From Akkermansiaceae bacterium UBA956 (GTDB taxonomy: Bacteria; Verrucomicrobiota; Verrucomicrobiia; Verrucomicrobiales; Akkermansiaceae): a stretch of DNA of 64,000 nt. The DNA is taken from positions 1,465 to 65,464 of the forward strand of contig DBCO01000019.1 in NCBI GenBank assembly GCA_002293145.1, in the 5' to 3' direction. The notes under the pieces were generated by a model. That model had not been told where the DNA came from. It worked only from the letters and a program-made list of their open reading frames with translations, and did not search any database. The position numbers were made by a program, and so were the translations under genes. This document shows positions 1 to 10,606 of this stretch, one piece after another (position 1 is the stretch's first letter; every line of letters starts with the position of its first letter).

Positions 1-60
1 GACCCCATTTATGACCCCATTTATTTTACCATTTATTTTACCATTTATTACCCTATTTAC
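1..60. repeat. 12-bp tandem repeat, five units, open at the window edge
   Basis: Five consecutive 12-bp units are visible: GACCCCATTTAT twice, TTTACCATTTAT twice, then the diverged TACCCTATTTAC. The array starts at base 1, so it probably continues to the left. The period is a multiple of three, and the plus-strand frame stays open from the window edge to a TGA near base 91. It could therefore be the end of a repetitive reading frame or a non-coding VNTR. Only part of it is visible. Confidence 0.85.
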
Positions 61-162
61 CCCATATACAGATGCAATGCAAAGGTGAAAGCCGCTAGCA
101 AAAAAGTCCGATTTAACCTGATCACCTCTTAAGTAAATCGCCCAGCCAATTGATGTCTGAAT

Positions 163-708
163 CTACGAAACATTTACGCACTTTCCCACCATTCGCAATA
201 ACGATGTGGAATCCAATGTCTGCAGCGCCTCGTCGAGCGGAATCCAGCGCGCCGCACTGACCTCGCTCATATCCAACTGCATTTCTTCGTTCAGCGCACG
301 AAAGATAAACCGCAGATCGAGATGAAGATGTTCAGGGACTTCGCCACGCTGCGGAATCGTGTGAACGTCCACGTCAAAAAGTCCATCGCGCAACAACTGC
401 AAGTCGCGCAAGCCACATTCCTCCGCCACCTCGCGCCGCGCCGAGGCGATCAGGTCTGCATCATCAGCTTCGAGATGCCCTCCCGGTTGTAGCCAGCGTT
501 GGAGCTTATTGTGATGAATCAATAGCACCCGCTGCTGAGTCGAATCCAACACCCAGGCTGATGCGGTAAAATGCGCGTTCAAACGACTCCGCAAATGACA
601 ATCGTCAGCCAACGCATGCGCTTTCATCACCTGCAAATACCCCTGCTCTTCTTCAATATCAGTCGTGTATTGGTCCAAGAGTGATCGGATTTTTTGAGGT
701 AAGGTCAT
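163..708 (-). CDS. NUDIX hydrolase
   Basis: This is a 181-residue protein with a NUDIX box at about residues 76-100. The box opens GGHLEADD and closes REVAEECGL, which carries the metal-binding glutamates. The spacing is one residue longer than the strict consensus, and Asp replaces the first Glu, a variant common in the GGH-type subfamily. NUDIX enzymes hydrolyse a nucleoside diphosphate linked to another group; the substrate cannot be read here. No signal peptide is visible, so it is probably cytosolic. It diverges from lepA, with 161 bp between the two starts. The family assignment is secure and the substrate unknown. Confidence 0.9.
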   Translation of the reverse strand: MTLPQKIRSLLDQYTTDIEEEQGYLQVMKAHALADDCHLRSRLNAHFTASAWVLDSTQQRVLLIHHNKLQRWLQPGGHLEADDADLIASARREVAEECGLRDLQLLRDGLFDVDVHTIPQRGEVPEHLHLDLRFIFRALNEEMQLDMSEVSAARWIPLDEALQTLDSTSLLRMVGKCVNVS

Positions 709-869
709 CGAGACCTAGCTTATTGAACCCGCCGAGCCTGTCAATCCCTGTCGTTTCCTCGAAAAATGCGTCGATTTTTGCCATTTTCCGCAATTGAAAG
801 ATAGACCTGAAGCTCATTTCATGCTTTGTATCTGCGCGTCCATCACTCTCTCCGATTCCTCGTTTTACC

Positions 870-2669
<1,800 letters not shown>

Positions 2670-2857
2670 TCCAAGACCGCCTAAAGTCATTTTAGACCGA
2701 TAATTCCTCAAGTAAGGTGTTAACCTAGACGTAGCGTTGTGCGTCTCAACGGAACATGCTCGATAATAAGAAGCAGCCAGGGTCGAAACAGCAAGGTCAC
2801 GCTGAGCATGATGAGAGCTAAGAGATTAGACTCGATCCAAACGAAAATCTCCAGTCA

Positions 2858-3349
2858 TCAGGAAATGATTCGCCGCATTGGAATCATGCTCGAGTACTCG
2901 AAACCCATCTTTTTGAAGAAATGCTGAGAATCCGCGCTGATCTTATCGGTCAACAAGGTGATGCGTTTGAAGTCTTTCCTCTTGGCGAAATCCAAAACGT
3001 ATTCGAGCAACATCGTGCCATATCCATGTCCACGATGAACGGGGTGAACGATCACATCTTCCATCAAGATCACAAAGCCACCCATCGCTGTTGAGATTGT
3101 GAACAGCAAATTCACCATGCCAAAAATCGTATCATCGGAGCGCAATACAAAGATCCGCCCACGAGCCGGTTGCTCCAAAATCAAGCGCAAGCCGTGCTCC
3201 TGCACCTGAGAATCCGCACGCAGATCTCCCGAGTGAGCAAACAAATCCATCGTTAATGCCACCAATTGTGGCAAGTCCTCAATGGATGCAGGCTCGACGC
3301 GCAAATGGCTACGAGAGTTTGCGGCATTCGGATCGATCGTTTGTTTCAT
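2858..3349 (-). CDS. GNAT-family N-acetyltransferase
   Basis: This 163-residue protein has the GNAT fold pattern. A beta-strand (ILMEDVIVHP) precedes the acetyl-CoA pyrophosphate loop HRGHGYGTML at residues 105-114, and the C-terminal FFKKMGFEYSSM segment matches motif B. It presumably transfers an acetyl group from acetyl-CoA to an amine; the acceptor is unknown. It is convergent with lepA, with 188 bp between them in which I see no clear terminator or gene. It lies 48 bp downstream of the DUF1592 gene on the same strand and may be its distal partner. Confidence 0.85.
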   Translation of the reverse strand: MKQTIDPNAANSRSHLRVEPASIEDLPQLVALTMDLFAHSGDLRADSQVQEHGLRLILEQPARGRIFVLRSDDTIFGMVNLLFTISTAMGGFVILMEDVIVHPVHRGHGYGTMLLEYVLDFAKRKDFKRITLLTDKISADSQHFFKKMGFEYSSMIPMRRIIS

Positions 3350-3397
3350 GCCCTTGAGTATGCATAAGCCATGCCAAAAGTCACGCAGATTCCGCGA

Positions 3398-5275
3398 TTA
3401 TCGTTCGGCCGAACGCGACTGGAATGGATGGCTTTTGACCACCGCAACGATTACCGGACGAATTTGAAACTGATTTTTGACCAAGAGCTGATAAAGATCC
3501 TCGATCACTGGCTCATCATAGTATTCCAGCGGCCGCCCCAGCGCGTAGGCGAGCAATTTACGGCAGAAGTTTTTGCAAAACAACTCATTGCCCTCTTTGA
3601 GTAACTTTTTGAGCTCGGCGGGAGTCGAAAAAACAATATCACCCGGCAAGGTAGCCTCGGAATCGACTTTCTGACCGTTGGCATCAGTCGTGCGCCAGCG
3701 GCCAATCGCATCGAAATTTTCCAAACCAAAACCCAGCGGGTCAATTTTCTCGTGACAGCCTGCGCAATTCGGCTTCTGTCGATGCAGTTCAAGCTGTTGC
3801 CGGAACGATAACCCATCGGGCGTTTTGTCATCCGCAGGTAGCTCACCAGCATCGGGCGGTGGCGGCGGTGGCGGTGTGCCGAGTAATGTATCTAAAATCC
3901 ATTTGCCACGCTTCACCGGACTGGTGCGCAGCGGCAGCGAGGTGGCAGTGAGTATGGAGGCATGACCGATGACCCCTCCTCGCTGTTTGTCGGTCAATTT
4001 CACTATGCGCATCTGCGAACCAACAATGCCCGGAATGCCGTAGTGGCGTGCCAGTTCTTCGTTCACAAACGTATAATCACTGTCAATCAAATCCGTGATC
4101 GGTCGATTGTTTTTTTGCACATAGTCAAAGAACTCGACAGACTCCCGATACATCGAAACACGCAGGCTTTCGGTGAAGGTCGGAAATCTCTTAATATCCG
4201 GATTAGCCACCTCGCGCAGCTCCTCAAATCCCAACCACTGTCCCGCAAAATGGCGAGCTAAGGTATCCGAGCGCTTATCATTCAGCATGCGTAAGACCTG
4301 TGCATCCAAGATCGCTGGGTCGCTTAACTTTCCTTGCGATGCGAGCTGAAACAATTGCCGATCCGGCATCGAGGCCCACAGAAAGTAGGAAAGCCTCGTC
4401 GCTAATTCAAAAGAATCCAGCTGCCAATCCTTTTTGCCGGGCTCATCGTTTTCGGTCCGAAACAAAAACGCTGGGTGTATCAAAAGAGCTCGCAGCGGTG
4501 CGCGGTATGCCTCTTCGGCAGAGTCGCCTCGCTTGATTCCTAGCGCATACAGTCCTAACAAATGCTCGATGTCGGTCTCGGTCAAGCGCCGGCGAAAAGC
4601 CAGTGAGGCATGGGAGGTGAGAACGATTTTCGCAGCAACGAGCGGGTCTTCCTTGTCCTTCGGCAAGCGAAAAATCACACGCTTTTTCAATACGGGCGTA
4701 GCGTAAATCGAGTCGACAATCTTTTTCGCAGCGCTGAGATATTTCTCCATCAACACGGGCGGGACAAACAACGCGTCACCGACGTTATCAAAACCCTCGC
4801 CCCCTGCCCCATCTGCAGGAAATTCGTTCGCAGGCAAAAAGCCTATGCCAAACATATCACGTACGGTATTGTTGTACTCATTGCGATTCAAACGACGAAT
4901 TGTTGGACGCCCGGGATTGCGAGGGAAGTCACCTTTTTTCAGATGCGCCATCACTTTCTCGATCTCAGCCACCATCAAGGCCCGCTCGGCACTGGTCGGC
5001 AATTCATCGACATCATCTTCGGGAGGCATTTCCCCCGTCTTGATCTGCTGCGCCACATTTTTCAAAAATCGATGGTAGCGATAGGCGTCTTCCTGACTCT
5101 TCACTTGGTGCAATTCAATGCCCCCCTTCTGTCTTTTCTCGCCATGACAGCGATAGCAATGTTGATTGAGCAAAGGCACCACCTTCTCCGCAAAAGCATC
5201 CGCTGCTGCCGTTCCTACAGAGAAGAATAAGGCCAGCGGAGTAATCCATCGAGAAAATCTCAACTCAGAAATCAT
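3398..5275 (-). CDS. Exported DUF1592/DUF1588/DUF1585 haem protein with planctomycete-type cytochrome c domain
   Basis: From the chosen ATG the protein has 625 residues. Residues 1-25 form a signal peptide, followed by a cytochrome c motif CYRCH at 40-44 (planctomycete cytochrome C domain). After this comes the usual order DUF1587 (about 125-190), DUF1595 (215-275), DUF1592 (285-410), DUF1588 (430-530) with a second CAGCH motif at 504-508, and DUF1585 at the C-terminus. A proline run lies near 468-474. The upstream in-frame ATGs at 5296 and 5347 would bury the signal peptide, so 5275 is preferred. The family is typical of Planctomycetes and Verrucomicrobia; its role is not established. Its frequent partner, a DUF1552 protein, is not adjacent. 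Confidence 0.9.
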   Translation of the reverse strand: MISELRFSRWITPLALFFSVGTAAADAFAEKVVPLLNQHCYRCHGEKRQKGGIELHQVKSQEDAYRYHRFLKNVAQQIKTGEMPPEDDVDELPTSAERALMVAEIEKVMAHLKKGDFPRNPGRPTIRRLNRNEYNNTVRDMFGIGFLPANEFPADGAGGEGFDNVGDALFVPPVLMEKYLSAAKKIVDSIYATPVLKKRVIFRLPKDKEDPLVAAKIVLTSHASLAFRRRLTETDIEHLLGLYALGIKRGDSAEEAYRAPLRALLIHPAFLFRTENDEPGKKDWQLDSFELATRLSYFLWASMPDRQLFQLASQGKLSDPAILDAQVLRMLNDKRSDTLARHFAGQWLGFEELREVANPDIKRFPTFTESLRVSMYRESVEFFDYVQKNNRPITDLIDSDYTFVNEELARHYGIPGIVGSQMRIVKLTDKQRGGVIGHASILTATSLPLRTSPVKRGKWILDTLLGTPPPPPPPDAGELPADDKTPDGLSFRQQLELHRQKPNCAGCHEKIDPLGFGLENFDAIGRWRTTDANGQKVDSEATLPGDIVFSTPAELKKLLKEGNELFCKNFCRKLLAYALGRPLEYYDEPVIEDLYQLLVKNQFQIRPVIVAVVKSHPFQSRSAER

Positions 5276-5579
5276 ATAGCAAAATACATACGTCATCGCA
5301 GAGATATCCTTACATAAAAAAACGCACTTCGATGAGGAATTGCGCATTTTGATCTGGGAGCAATGAGATGCTCAACAAGATTAGTAGCGATGATCCTTTT
5401 CGGCTGCTACGGGGCAATAATCATCAGCTTTGCTTACAGATCGCAGCTTTAACAATCTCGCAGGAAACTACCGTCAAGCTGGCGAAATCTTATAACACGA
5501 ATCTCATCTGTCAACTTTTTTTAGCATAACGCATCAAGAAAAACGTTTGTATCAAGTTTATATCGCAATCTGCACTGGT
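5276..5579. other. 304-bp intergenic region before the DUF1592 gene
   Basis: This stretch lies upstream of the DUF1592 gene and downstream of the esterase. It is more AT-rich than its surroundings. It holds a possible minus-strand promoter and a short PIN-like reading frame, listed separately. Nothing else recognisable was found. Confidence 0.6.
5487..5514 (-). promoter_or_regulatory. Possible sigma-70-like promoter for the DUF1592 gene
   Basis: On the minus strand a perfect TTGACA (5514-5509) is followed after 16 bp by TAAGAT (5492-5487). The alternative -10 hexamer TATAAG overlaps it with a 14-bp spacer. It would start transcription about 200 bp upstream of the DUF1592 ATG. This is sequence resemblance only, and the -10 match is imperfect. 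Confidence 0.3.
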
Positions 5580-5583
5580 TCAT
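5521..5583 (-). pseudogene. Short PIN-domain-like N-terminal fragment
   Basis: A 20-codon frame starts at an ATG that overlaps the esterase stop as ATGA. It ends RYKLDTNVFLDALC then TAA. The segment LDTNVFLDAL matches the start of VapC-type PIN domains, where the Asp is a catalytic metal ligand. No continuation is visible in the following bases in any frame. It may be the stump of a deleted toxin gene, or a chance match in a very short frame. Confidence 0.25.
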
Positions 5584-6488
5584 TTTTTGACGGATACACG
5601 CAGAATCCAAGGCTTTAACAAATCGGGCCATACCGCAATTTCGCCTATGCCATTTAGTCCATAACCATGTCCGCCGGATTCGAACAAATGCAAGCTCACG
5701 AGAACTTTGTGCTCTTTGCAGGCTGCGGCAAAAAGCAGACTGTTGCGGCAATCAACCCCATCATCCGCAGTGCTCACAAGAAAAACTGGAGGCGTTTGCG
5801 CGCTTACAGCAAGGTTTCCCGAAAGCTCGGTGATTTCCTTGGCATCGGGCTGAGGTCCGAGCAAACGACGACGCGAACCACCATGACTGATGGCGGAATC
5901 AAGTGAGATGACGGGATAAATCAGCACCGCAAAGTTCGGACGGCAATCCAATAGATCAATGGCATCTTGCGTTTCCGAGACAAAGACATCGCGAAAACGA
6001 GTAGCGCAGGTGCTGGCCAAATGTCCACCAGCCGAAGAGCCCATCACGCCGATTCTTTGGGCATCGATCCGCCACTCTGCCGCACGCGAGCGCAAGGTGC
6101 GTATGGCGCGCCTTGCATCCAAGTAAGGCACAGGATGAAAATACCCGAAGTCATCTTTTCCTGAAACGCGATATTTCACCAACATTGCCGAGATGCCGAG
6201 TTCATTGAGCCACTTGGCATAAGCATGACCTTCATGATCCATCGCCAAAATCGAATATCCACCACCCGGAAAAATCGCCACAGCAGCGCCAGTAGCCTTA
6301 TCCTTTGGTGCAGGATAAAACTGATACTGCGGTTTTTCAATATCAGTGTAGCGCCCTCCTTCGTTGATTTTCTCAGAGCCTGCGGCGGGAGTTTTCGCAC
6401 CTGGTGCCTGACCTGGCCATAGGTCCACCCACAGTGCCTGGGCGATGTTTACAAGAAACAGCGAGAGAATAATCACAGCAGTTTTCAT
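5580..6488 (-). CDS. Secreted alpha/beta hydrolase, acetyl-xylan-esterase-like (BD-FAE type)
   Basis: This is a 302-residue protein with a signal peptide (residues 1-18, cleavage after AQA). The oxyanion loop FPGGGYS is at 73-79, the nucleophile elbow GSSAGG has Ser152, an acid is likely among Asp242-Asp246, and the catalytic His274 sits in GGHGYG. This is the pattern of secreted carbohydrate esterases that remove acetyl or feruloyl groups from plant or algal polysaccharides. It follows the xylulokinase gene by 24 bp on the same strand, which supports a role in releasing pentose-containing substrates. The exact ester substrate is inferred, not shown. Confidence 0.85.
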   Translation of the reverse strand: MKTAVIILSLFLVNIAQALWVDLWPGQAPGAKTPAAGSEKINEGGRYTDIEKPQYQFYPAPKDKATGAAVAIFPGGGYSILAMDHEGHAYAKWLNELGISAMLVKYRVSGKDDFGYFHPVPYLDARRAIRTLRSRAAEWRIDAQRIGVMGSSAGGHLASTCATRFRDVFVSETQDAIDLLDCRPNFAVLIYPVISLDSAISHGGSRRRLLGPQPDAKEITELSGNLAVSAQTPPVFLVSTADDGVDCRNSLLFAAACKEHKVLVSLHLFESGGHGYGLNGIGEIAVWPDLLKPWILRVSVKK

Positions 6489-6512
6489 GACGATTAATCA
6501 GTTTACGAATGT

Positions 6513-8054
6513 TTATGATTCTAACAGATCCACGAACTTGCTCATGGTCGTGGCGTAATCTGCACTCGACTGGGGCGGGAGAAGCGATCCAGCAGAAGTT
6601 TGGCAAAATGTGCTTTGCAAATCTGCCATCGATCCGCCATCGGTCACAGCGGCAAGAATCGCAGCGCCAAGTGCTGCGGAGTTAGCGATGGCCAAGCGCT
6701 CGACGGGAGCGCCGAACACATCAGCGGCGACTTGAGCGATTCCATCGTTGCGTGAGGCCCCGCCGGTGAGCAAGATGCGATCTGCCGCAATGCCGATCCA
6801 ATCGGTGTGACGTTTCATATTGAGGAACTGCCCTTCGAGCAAGGCACGAACCTGAGCTGCGGAATTTTCCCCCGATTCAAATTCAGCAGTTCCACGGCGC
6901 ACAGGAGCGGAGAAATCGCGGCGCGGGGTGATTTCTGGACCAAAAAATGGCAGCATCACATTGCCATCGTTGCCCACTGGCGTTTGCGCCATTGCATTGC
7001 TTTCAAATGCCGACCAGTCCAATTGGTATTGATCACGCAGAGCCTCGCGAGCGAGCGAGCCATTGCGGAAACACACGAGGCACATGTAGCCACTGGCTGG
7101 ATTACCGAAGACGTGTCCAAAGCCACGTGGGTCCGTGTGAGCTGCATTCATCCCAGCAAAAAACGTATCACTGGTGCCTAACGAAATCACCACTTGCCCT
7201 GGTGCCGTAGCACCCATACCGACCAATGATGCGGGATTATCCCCCGTGAAAACCCCGACTTGACAGTTGTTAGAAAAACCGTAGCGCTCGATGAAATAAG
7301 CGGCAATCCGACCGACGGCAGTGCCTGCTTGCGCCAAGGCTGGAAGTTTTTCGCCCAGACTTGGAGCGGTAGCATCGAGCATCGCATGATCCCACTGACG
7401 TTCGGCGAGATTCATCAAATTCATCCCGGCACCATCTCCGAAATCAATCGGCGCATGCGTCCCAGCAAGCACGCTGCAAATGAACGAGCTCACCAGATGC
7501 ACTCGCTCGGTTTGCGCATAGGATGCAGCATCGATTTGATAAAACTTGCGAATCTGAGAACCGGTGAATCGCTCGATGGCAATCGATCCCGTAAGGCGAC
7601 AGACTTCGGCATTTCCGCCGACAGCAGCAGCCATTTCCGCACACTGCGCCGAAGTCGAGGTATCCATCCAGATCGGCGACGTAGCACGTGAGAGGCCATC
7701 TTGCAGTTGGCTGCGCAGATCCGATTCCGCGCGCAAGCTCACGAGACGCGGTATAAAAGAAGCATTGAGATACACCGAGCCGTGTTGTTGTCCGCTGCCA
7801 CCAATCGCTTTGATCGCGGAGAGATCGACTTGTTTGCCGAGACGCGAAAGCATTTCATCGAGCGCCTCCAACCACATGAGCGGATCTGCGTGAACTTCGC
7901 CACTTGCCCCACCGGGAATGAACCCGCTAGGGGCACCATACTGCGGGAGATCCGCGCCAAAATTGACCGAGGCCTCACAAACAATGCGGCCAGATGCGGG
8001 ATCGAGCACCATCCCGCTCAACGACTGTGTAGAACTATCAATACCAAGATACAT
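6513..8054 (-). CDS. xylB: Xylulokinase (FGGY sugar kinase)
   Basis: From the ATG giving MYLGIDSSTQS the protein has 513 residues. Motifs are the N-terminal phosphate loop GIDSSTQS, GGSGQQHGSVY, SPIWMDTSTSAQC, FTGDNPASL, the SLGTSDTFF phosphate motif and LLTGGASRN near the C-terminus. The arrangement most resembles the eukaryotic-type D-xylulose kinases (XYLB-like), which make D-xylulose 5-phosphate for the pentose phosphate pathway. An in-frame start 42 bp upstream would add an unconserved tail. It sits between the TIGR03790 gene and the secreted esterase and is probably co-transcribed with both. Another FGGY substrate cannot be excluded. Confidence 0.88.
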   Translation of the reverse strand: MYLGIDSSTQSLSGMVLDPASGRIVCEASVNFGADLPQYGAPSGFIPGGASGEVHADPLMWLEALDEMLSRLGKQVDLSAIKAIGGSGQQHGSVYLNASFIPRLVSLRAESDLRSQLQDGLSRATSPIWMDTSTSAQCAEMAAAVGGNAEVCRLTGSIAIERFTGSQIRKFYQIDAASYAQTERVHLVSSFICSVLAGTHAPIDFGDGAGMNLMNLAERQWDHAMLDATAPSLGEKLPALAQAGTAVGRIAAYFIERYGFSNNCQVGVFTGDNPASLVGMGATAPGQVVISLGTSDTFFAGMNAAHTDPRGFGHVFGNPASGYMCLVCFRNGSLAREALRDQYQLDWSAFESNAMAQTPVGNDGNVMLPFFGPEITPRRDFSAPVRRGTAEFESGENSAAQVRALLEGQFLNMKRHTDWIGIAADRILLTGGASRNDGIAQVAADVFGAPVERLAIANSAALGAAILAAVTDGGSMADLQSTFCQTSAGSLLPPQSSADYATTMSKFVDLLES

Positions 8055-8119
8055 AAGGAAAAATGGGTGTGAAAATGATGATGAATCAGGGGACAAACGA
8101 TAGCCGAAATTCTGTCATG

Positions 8120-9724
8120 CTATTTTTTGGGCAAGGGCGCTTTTTGGCCAAATGGAACTGGTGGCGGCGGCGGTGGATCAAGCAAAGCAAGCATCGAGCG
8201 CACGCTTTCGATTTCGGGAATCCCCGCGTAAGTTGTTTCGGCGAGACGCAGGGCGCGGATAGCCATTTCGATGCGACCTGCATCGCGATCAACACCAATG
8301 ACATGCATCTCACAGCGCAAACGATCAGCAGGTTCTGGATAAAATGCTTTTGCCTCGCGAATGAATTGCAGCGCTTTGGCTTCTTGCTTGCGCATAAGAT
8401 GAATTAACCCCAGCGACTCCAAAAAGATCGAATTGCTCTTGGTACGACCCACTCGCTCAATCTCGGCGAGATACTTGCTGTCAGATTCCGTGTTGAGCAT
8501 TTTCGCCACACGCAGGGCGCGGTAGGGTCGATCTAACGCTACTTTTTCGCCAGTGGCGTCGAGATGAAGATAGGGGCGATAGAGCGGATCGCCGAGCACG
8601 ATACCTTGCCAAGACAACACGGGAATGGCGGCGTAGGCGGCCTCGACCACAGTCGCCCCTTCTAACAGATTTTTTTGAAATTTGTCAAAGTTATGAGTCA
8701 TCGAAAGGTATGGCTCATAAACATTTCCTAAGGTAACAGCAGCACCTCTGGCGAGTAAAGGACCACACCAATTCGTCGTCTCACTGCGCAAAGTCGCTGC
8801 GCTGAAGCTGTGCAAATGTACCGCTACGGCCCCGGTTTTGAAAGCAAATCCCGGCTTCACAAAAGGACCGCAAACATTCCATTCATACCATCCGAAGTAG
8901 GTGGAAACATCGCGCAGAGGGTAATGTTTAGGGAAAACTTCCTTCCAGCCATGAACTTCTACAGGGATACCTGCATCGCTCGTCTGGGCCGCCACACTCC
9001 GCAACCAAGAATCGCCTTCTGGATAAAACTGCGCGATGTCAACATAGGCGCGGCCCCACAAACCTGTACGCTCGGCTTGCTTAGCATCGCTGATCATCCG
9101 CTGACAAATCGCAAAGCTTGGTCCATCAATCCGACCGACTAACATGATGTAGGGAAACTGCGCATCAGTGAAGGAACTTTTACTTTCGAAGTATGGATTT
9201 TTGATCGGCCCTTCTAACAAATGCCCATCATAACTCAAAATAGCCAACTCAGAATCAACCGCCGCCTCATTGGCATCTTGCACGGGATTCGCGGGCGTCG
9301 CTGCTGGATCTTTTTGGGTTTTGCTCTCTGGTGATGCTTCCTTGGCGAGACGTGAAATTTTCAAAGGGACACCGCGCATGGTGACCATCACCTCAATCTG
9401 ATTTTCACTTGCAACGATCACACCTTCCGACGTGCGACCACGCTTCCACCAACGATTTTTATCAAACAAATCGCGCAAGGGTTTTTCGAGCATGCTGACA
9501 TACTCGGCGCGGGTGATTTCCTCTCGATCCGGCAGATCCAGACCGATCATGTTCTTCTCGGGAATGCTGCGGGCTTTTTGATAGCTGCGAGCCAACTCGA
9601 CGGATTCCGGCAATGATTGATTGAACACCACCGCAACGCGAGCTGGATCAATCGAGCCAGCACAGGCAAAGCTAGCACTCAAGAGAAAAAGGATCAGGCT
9701 ACAGGTATGGCGGATTTTTTTCAT
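8120..9724 (-). CDS. TIGR03790-family exported protein
   Basis: This is a 534-residue protein with a signal peptide (1-22, ending SFACAG). It begins the mature chain with the family-typical pattern ARVAVVFNQSLPESVELA followed by IPEKNMIGLDLP. A linker rich in Ala, Pro and acidic residues is near 140-155, and the C-terminus ends in a proline-rich PPPPPPVPFG segment. The family is known mainly from Verrucomicrobia, Planctomycetes and Acidobacteria and has no assigned function. The gene overlaps the upstream MBL gene by 4 bp and precedes xylB, so it is probably in the same operon. Confidence 0.88.
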   Translation of the reverse strand: MKKIRHTCSLILFLLSASFACAGSIDPARVAVVFNQSLPESVELARSYQKARSIPEKNMIGLDLPDREEITRAEYVSMLEKPLRDLFDKNRWWKRGRTSEGVIVASENQIEVMVTMRGVPLKISRLAKEASPESKTQKDPAATPANPVQDANEAAVDSELAILSYDGHLLEGPIKNPYFESKSSFTDAQFPYIMLVGRIDGPSFAICQRMISDAKQAERTGLWGRAYVDIAQFYPEGDSWLRSVAAQTSDAGIPVEVHGWKEVFPKHYPLRDVSTYFGWYEWNVCGPFVKPGFAFKTGAVAVHLHSFSAATLRSETTNWCGPLLARGAAVTLGNVYEPYLSMTHNFDKFQKNLLEGATVVEAAYAAIPVLSWQGIVLGDPLYRPYLHLDATGEKVALDRPYRALRVAKMLNTESDSKYLAEIERVGRTKSNSIFLESLGLIHLMRKQEAKALQFIREAKAFYPEPADRLRCEMHVIGVDRDAGRIEMAIRALRLAETTYAGIPEIESVRSMLALLDPPPPPPVPFGQKAPLPKK

Positions 9725-10530
9725 AGGTCGATGGTGAGAGTATCATAAGCGATGCGCACGGGCGCAGGCAATATTTTTTCGAGCTGGGCGTGATCAATTT
9801 CATGGGAGCAGTGCGTGAAATAAGCCAGCTTCGGCTGAGCTTGTTCGATGACTTCGAGCGCCTCGTTTACATTCATGTGGGTCGGATGACTGCGGTGATG
9901 CAGCGCATCGACCACCAGTACGTCGCAACCATGAATCGCATCCATCGCCTCACGACTCAAGCGTTTCACATCGGATATATAGGCGATGCTGCGGTGTCCA
10001 TTTTTACGAAAGAGAAATCCATGTGTCTCGACATTGCCATGCAAGACGGGCAAGGGCGTGACCTGAATTCCCTCTAACAAAAATGATCCATCAAAGATCA
10101 CCGGCCCGGGCTTGATGTAACCGCGATAGATGTTCGTATCAGCAAAGGCCCAGGCAAACATCGTGCGCAATTGATCCATGCAGCCCTGATTGGCATACAT
10201 CGGCAATGGTGTATCACGATTCCAGCAATACGCGCGGAGTTCGTCAAAGCCGACGACGTGATCCATGTGACCGTGGGTGTAGATCACGGCATCGACGTTT
10301 TTGATCTTTGCCCGCAAGGCTTGCATCCGCAAGTCCGGTCCGGCATCGACCAAAATTGAAGCACGCTCCGTTTGCACCCAAAGGGAGGAACGGAAGCGCT
10401 GGTTGCGCGGATCGGAGGACCTGCAGACGGCACAATCGCAACCGATCACCGGAACGCCTGTCGATGTCCCCGTGCCGAGAAAAGTCACACGCAAGCGGGA
10501 AAATGTGTCTACTGGAAAAAGATCGGACAT
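9721..10530 (-). CDS. MBL-fold metallohydrolase (PhnP-like phosphodiesterase)
   Basis: This 269-residue protein opens with FLGTGTSTGVP and a Cys cluster CDCAVC at residues 31-36, typical of the PhnP/ElaC-like branch. The metal-binding THGHMDH motif has His86, His88, Asp90 and His91, with further ligands in VLHGN and near the C-terminal FTHCSHE. These enzymes hydrolyse phosphodiesters such as cyclic ribose phosphates, but no phn genes are nearby, so the substrate is uncertain. Its stop overlaps the TIGR03790 start by 4 bp, indicating translational coupling. Confidence 0.88.
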   Translation of the reverse strand: MSDLFPVDTFSRLRVTFLGTGTSTGVPVIGCDCAVCRSSDPRNQRFRSSLWVQTERASILVDAGPDLRMQALRAKIKNVDAVIYTHGHMDHVVGFDELRAYCWNRDTPLPMYANQGCMDQLRTMFAWAFADTNIYRGYIKPGPVIFDGSFLLEGIQVTPLPVLHGNVETHGFLFRKNGHRSIAYISDVKRLSREAMDAIHGCDVLVVDALHHRSHPTHMNVNEALEVIEQAQPKLAYFTHCSHEIDHAQLEKILPAPVRIAYDTLTIDL

Positions 10531-10606
10531 GCTCTAGGAGCGAGCATGCCACAATCTTACCTGCGGGGCAAAACCTAATCGTTACGGGCTTGTCAAAAAA
10601 CTCCGA

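Noticed and set aside
1..60. CRISPR array at the left edge
   Set aside because: The units are 12 bp without spacers, so this is a simple tandem repeat.
2739..2927. 62-codon plus-strand gene after lepA
   Set aside because: It runs into the GNAT gene on the other strand and has no supporting motif or start signal.
4610..5230. 206-codon plus-strand frame opposite the DUF1592 gene
   Set aside because: It is fully antisense to a gene with clear domain motifs, and its translation shows no family features.
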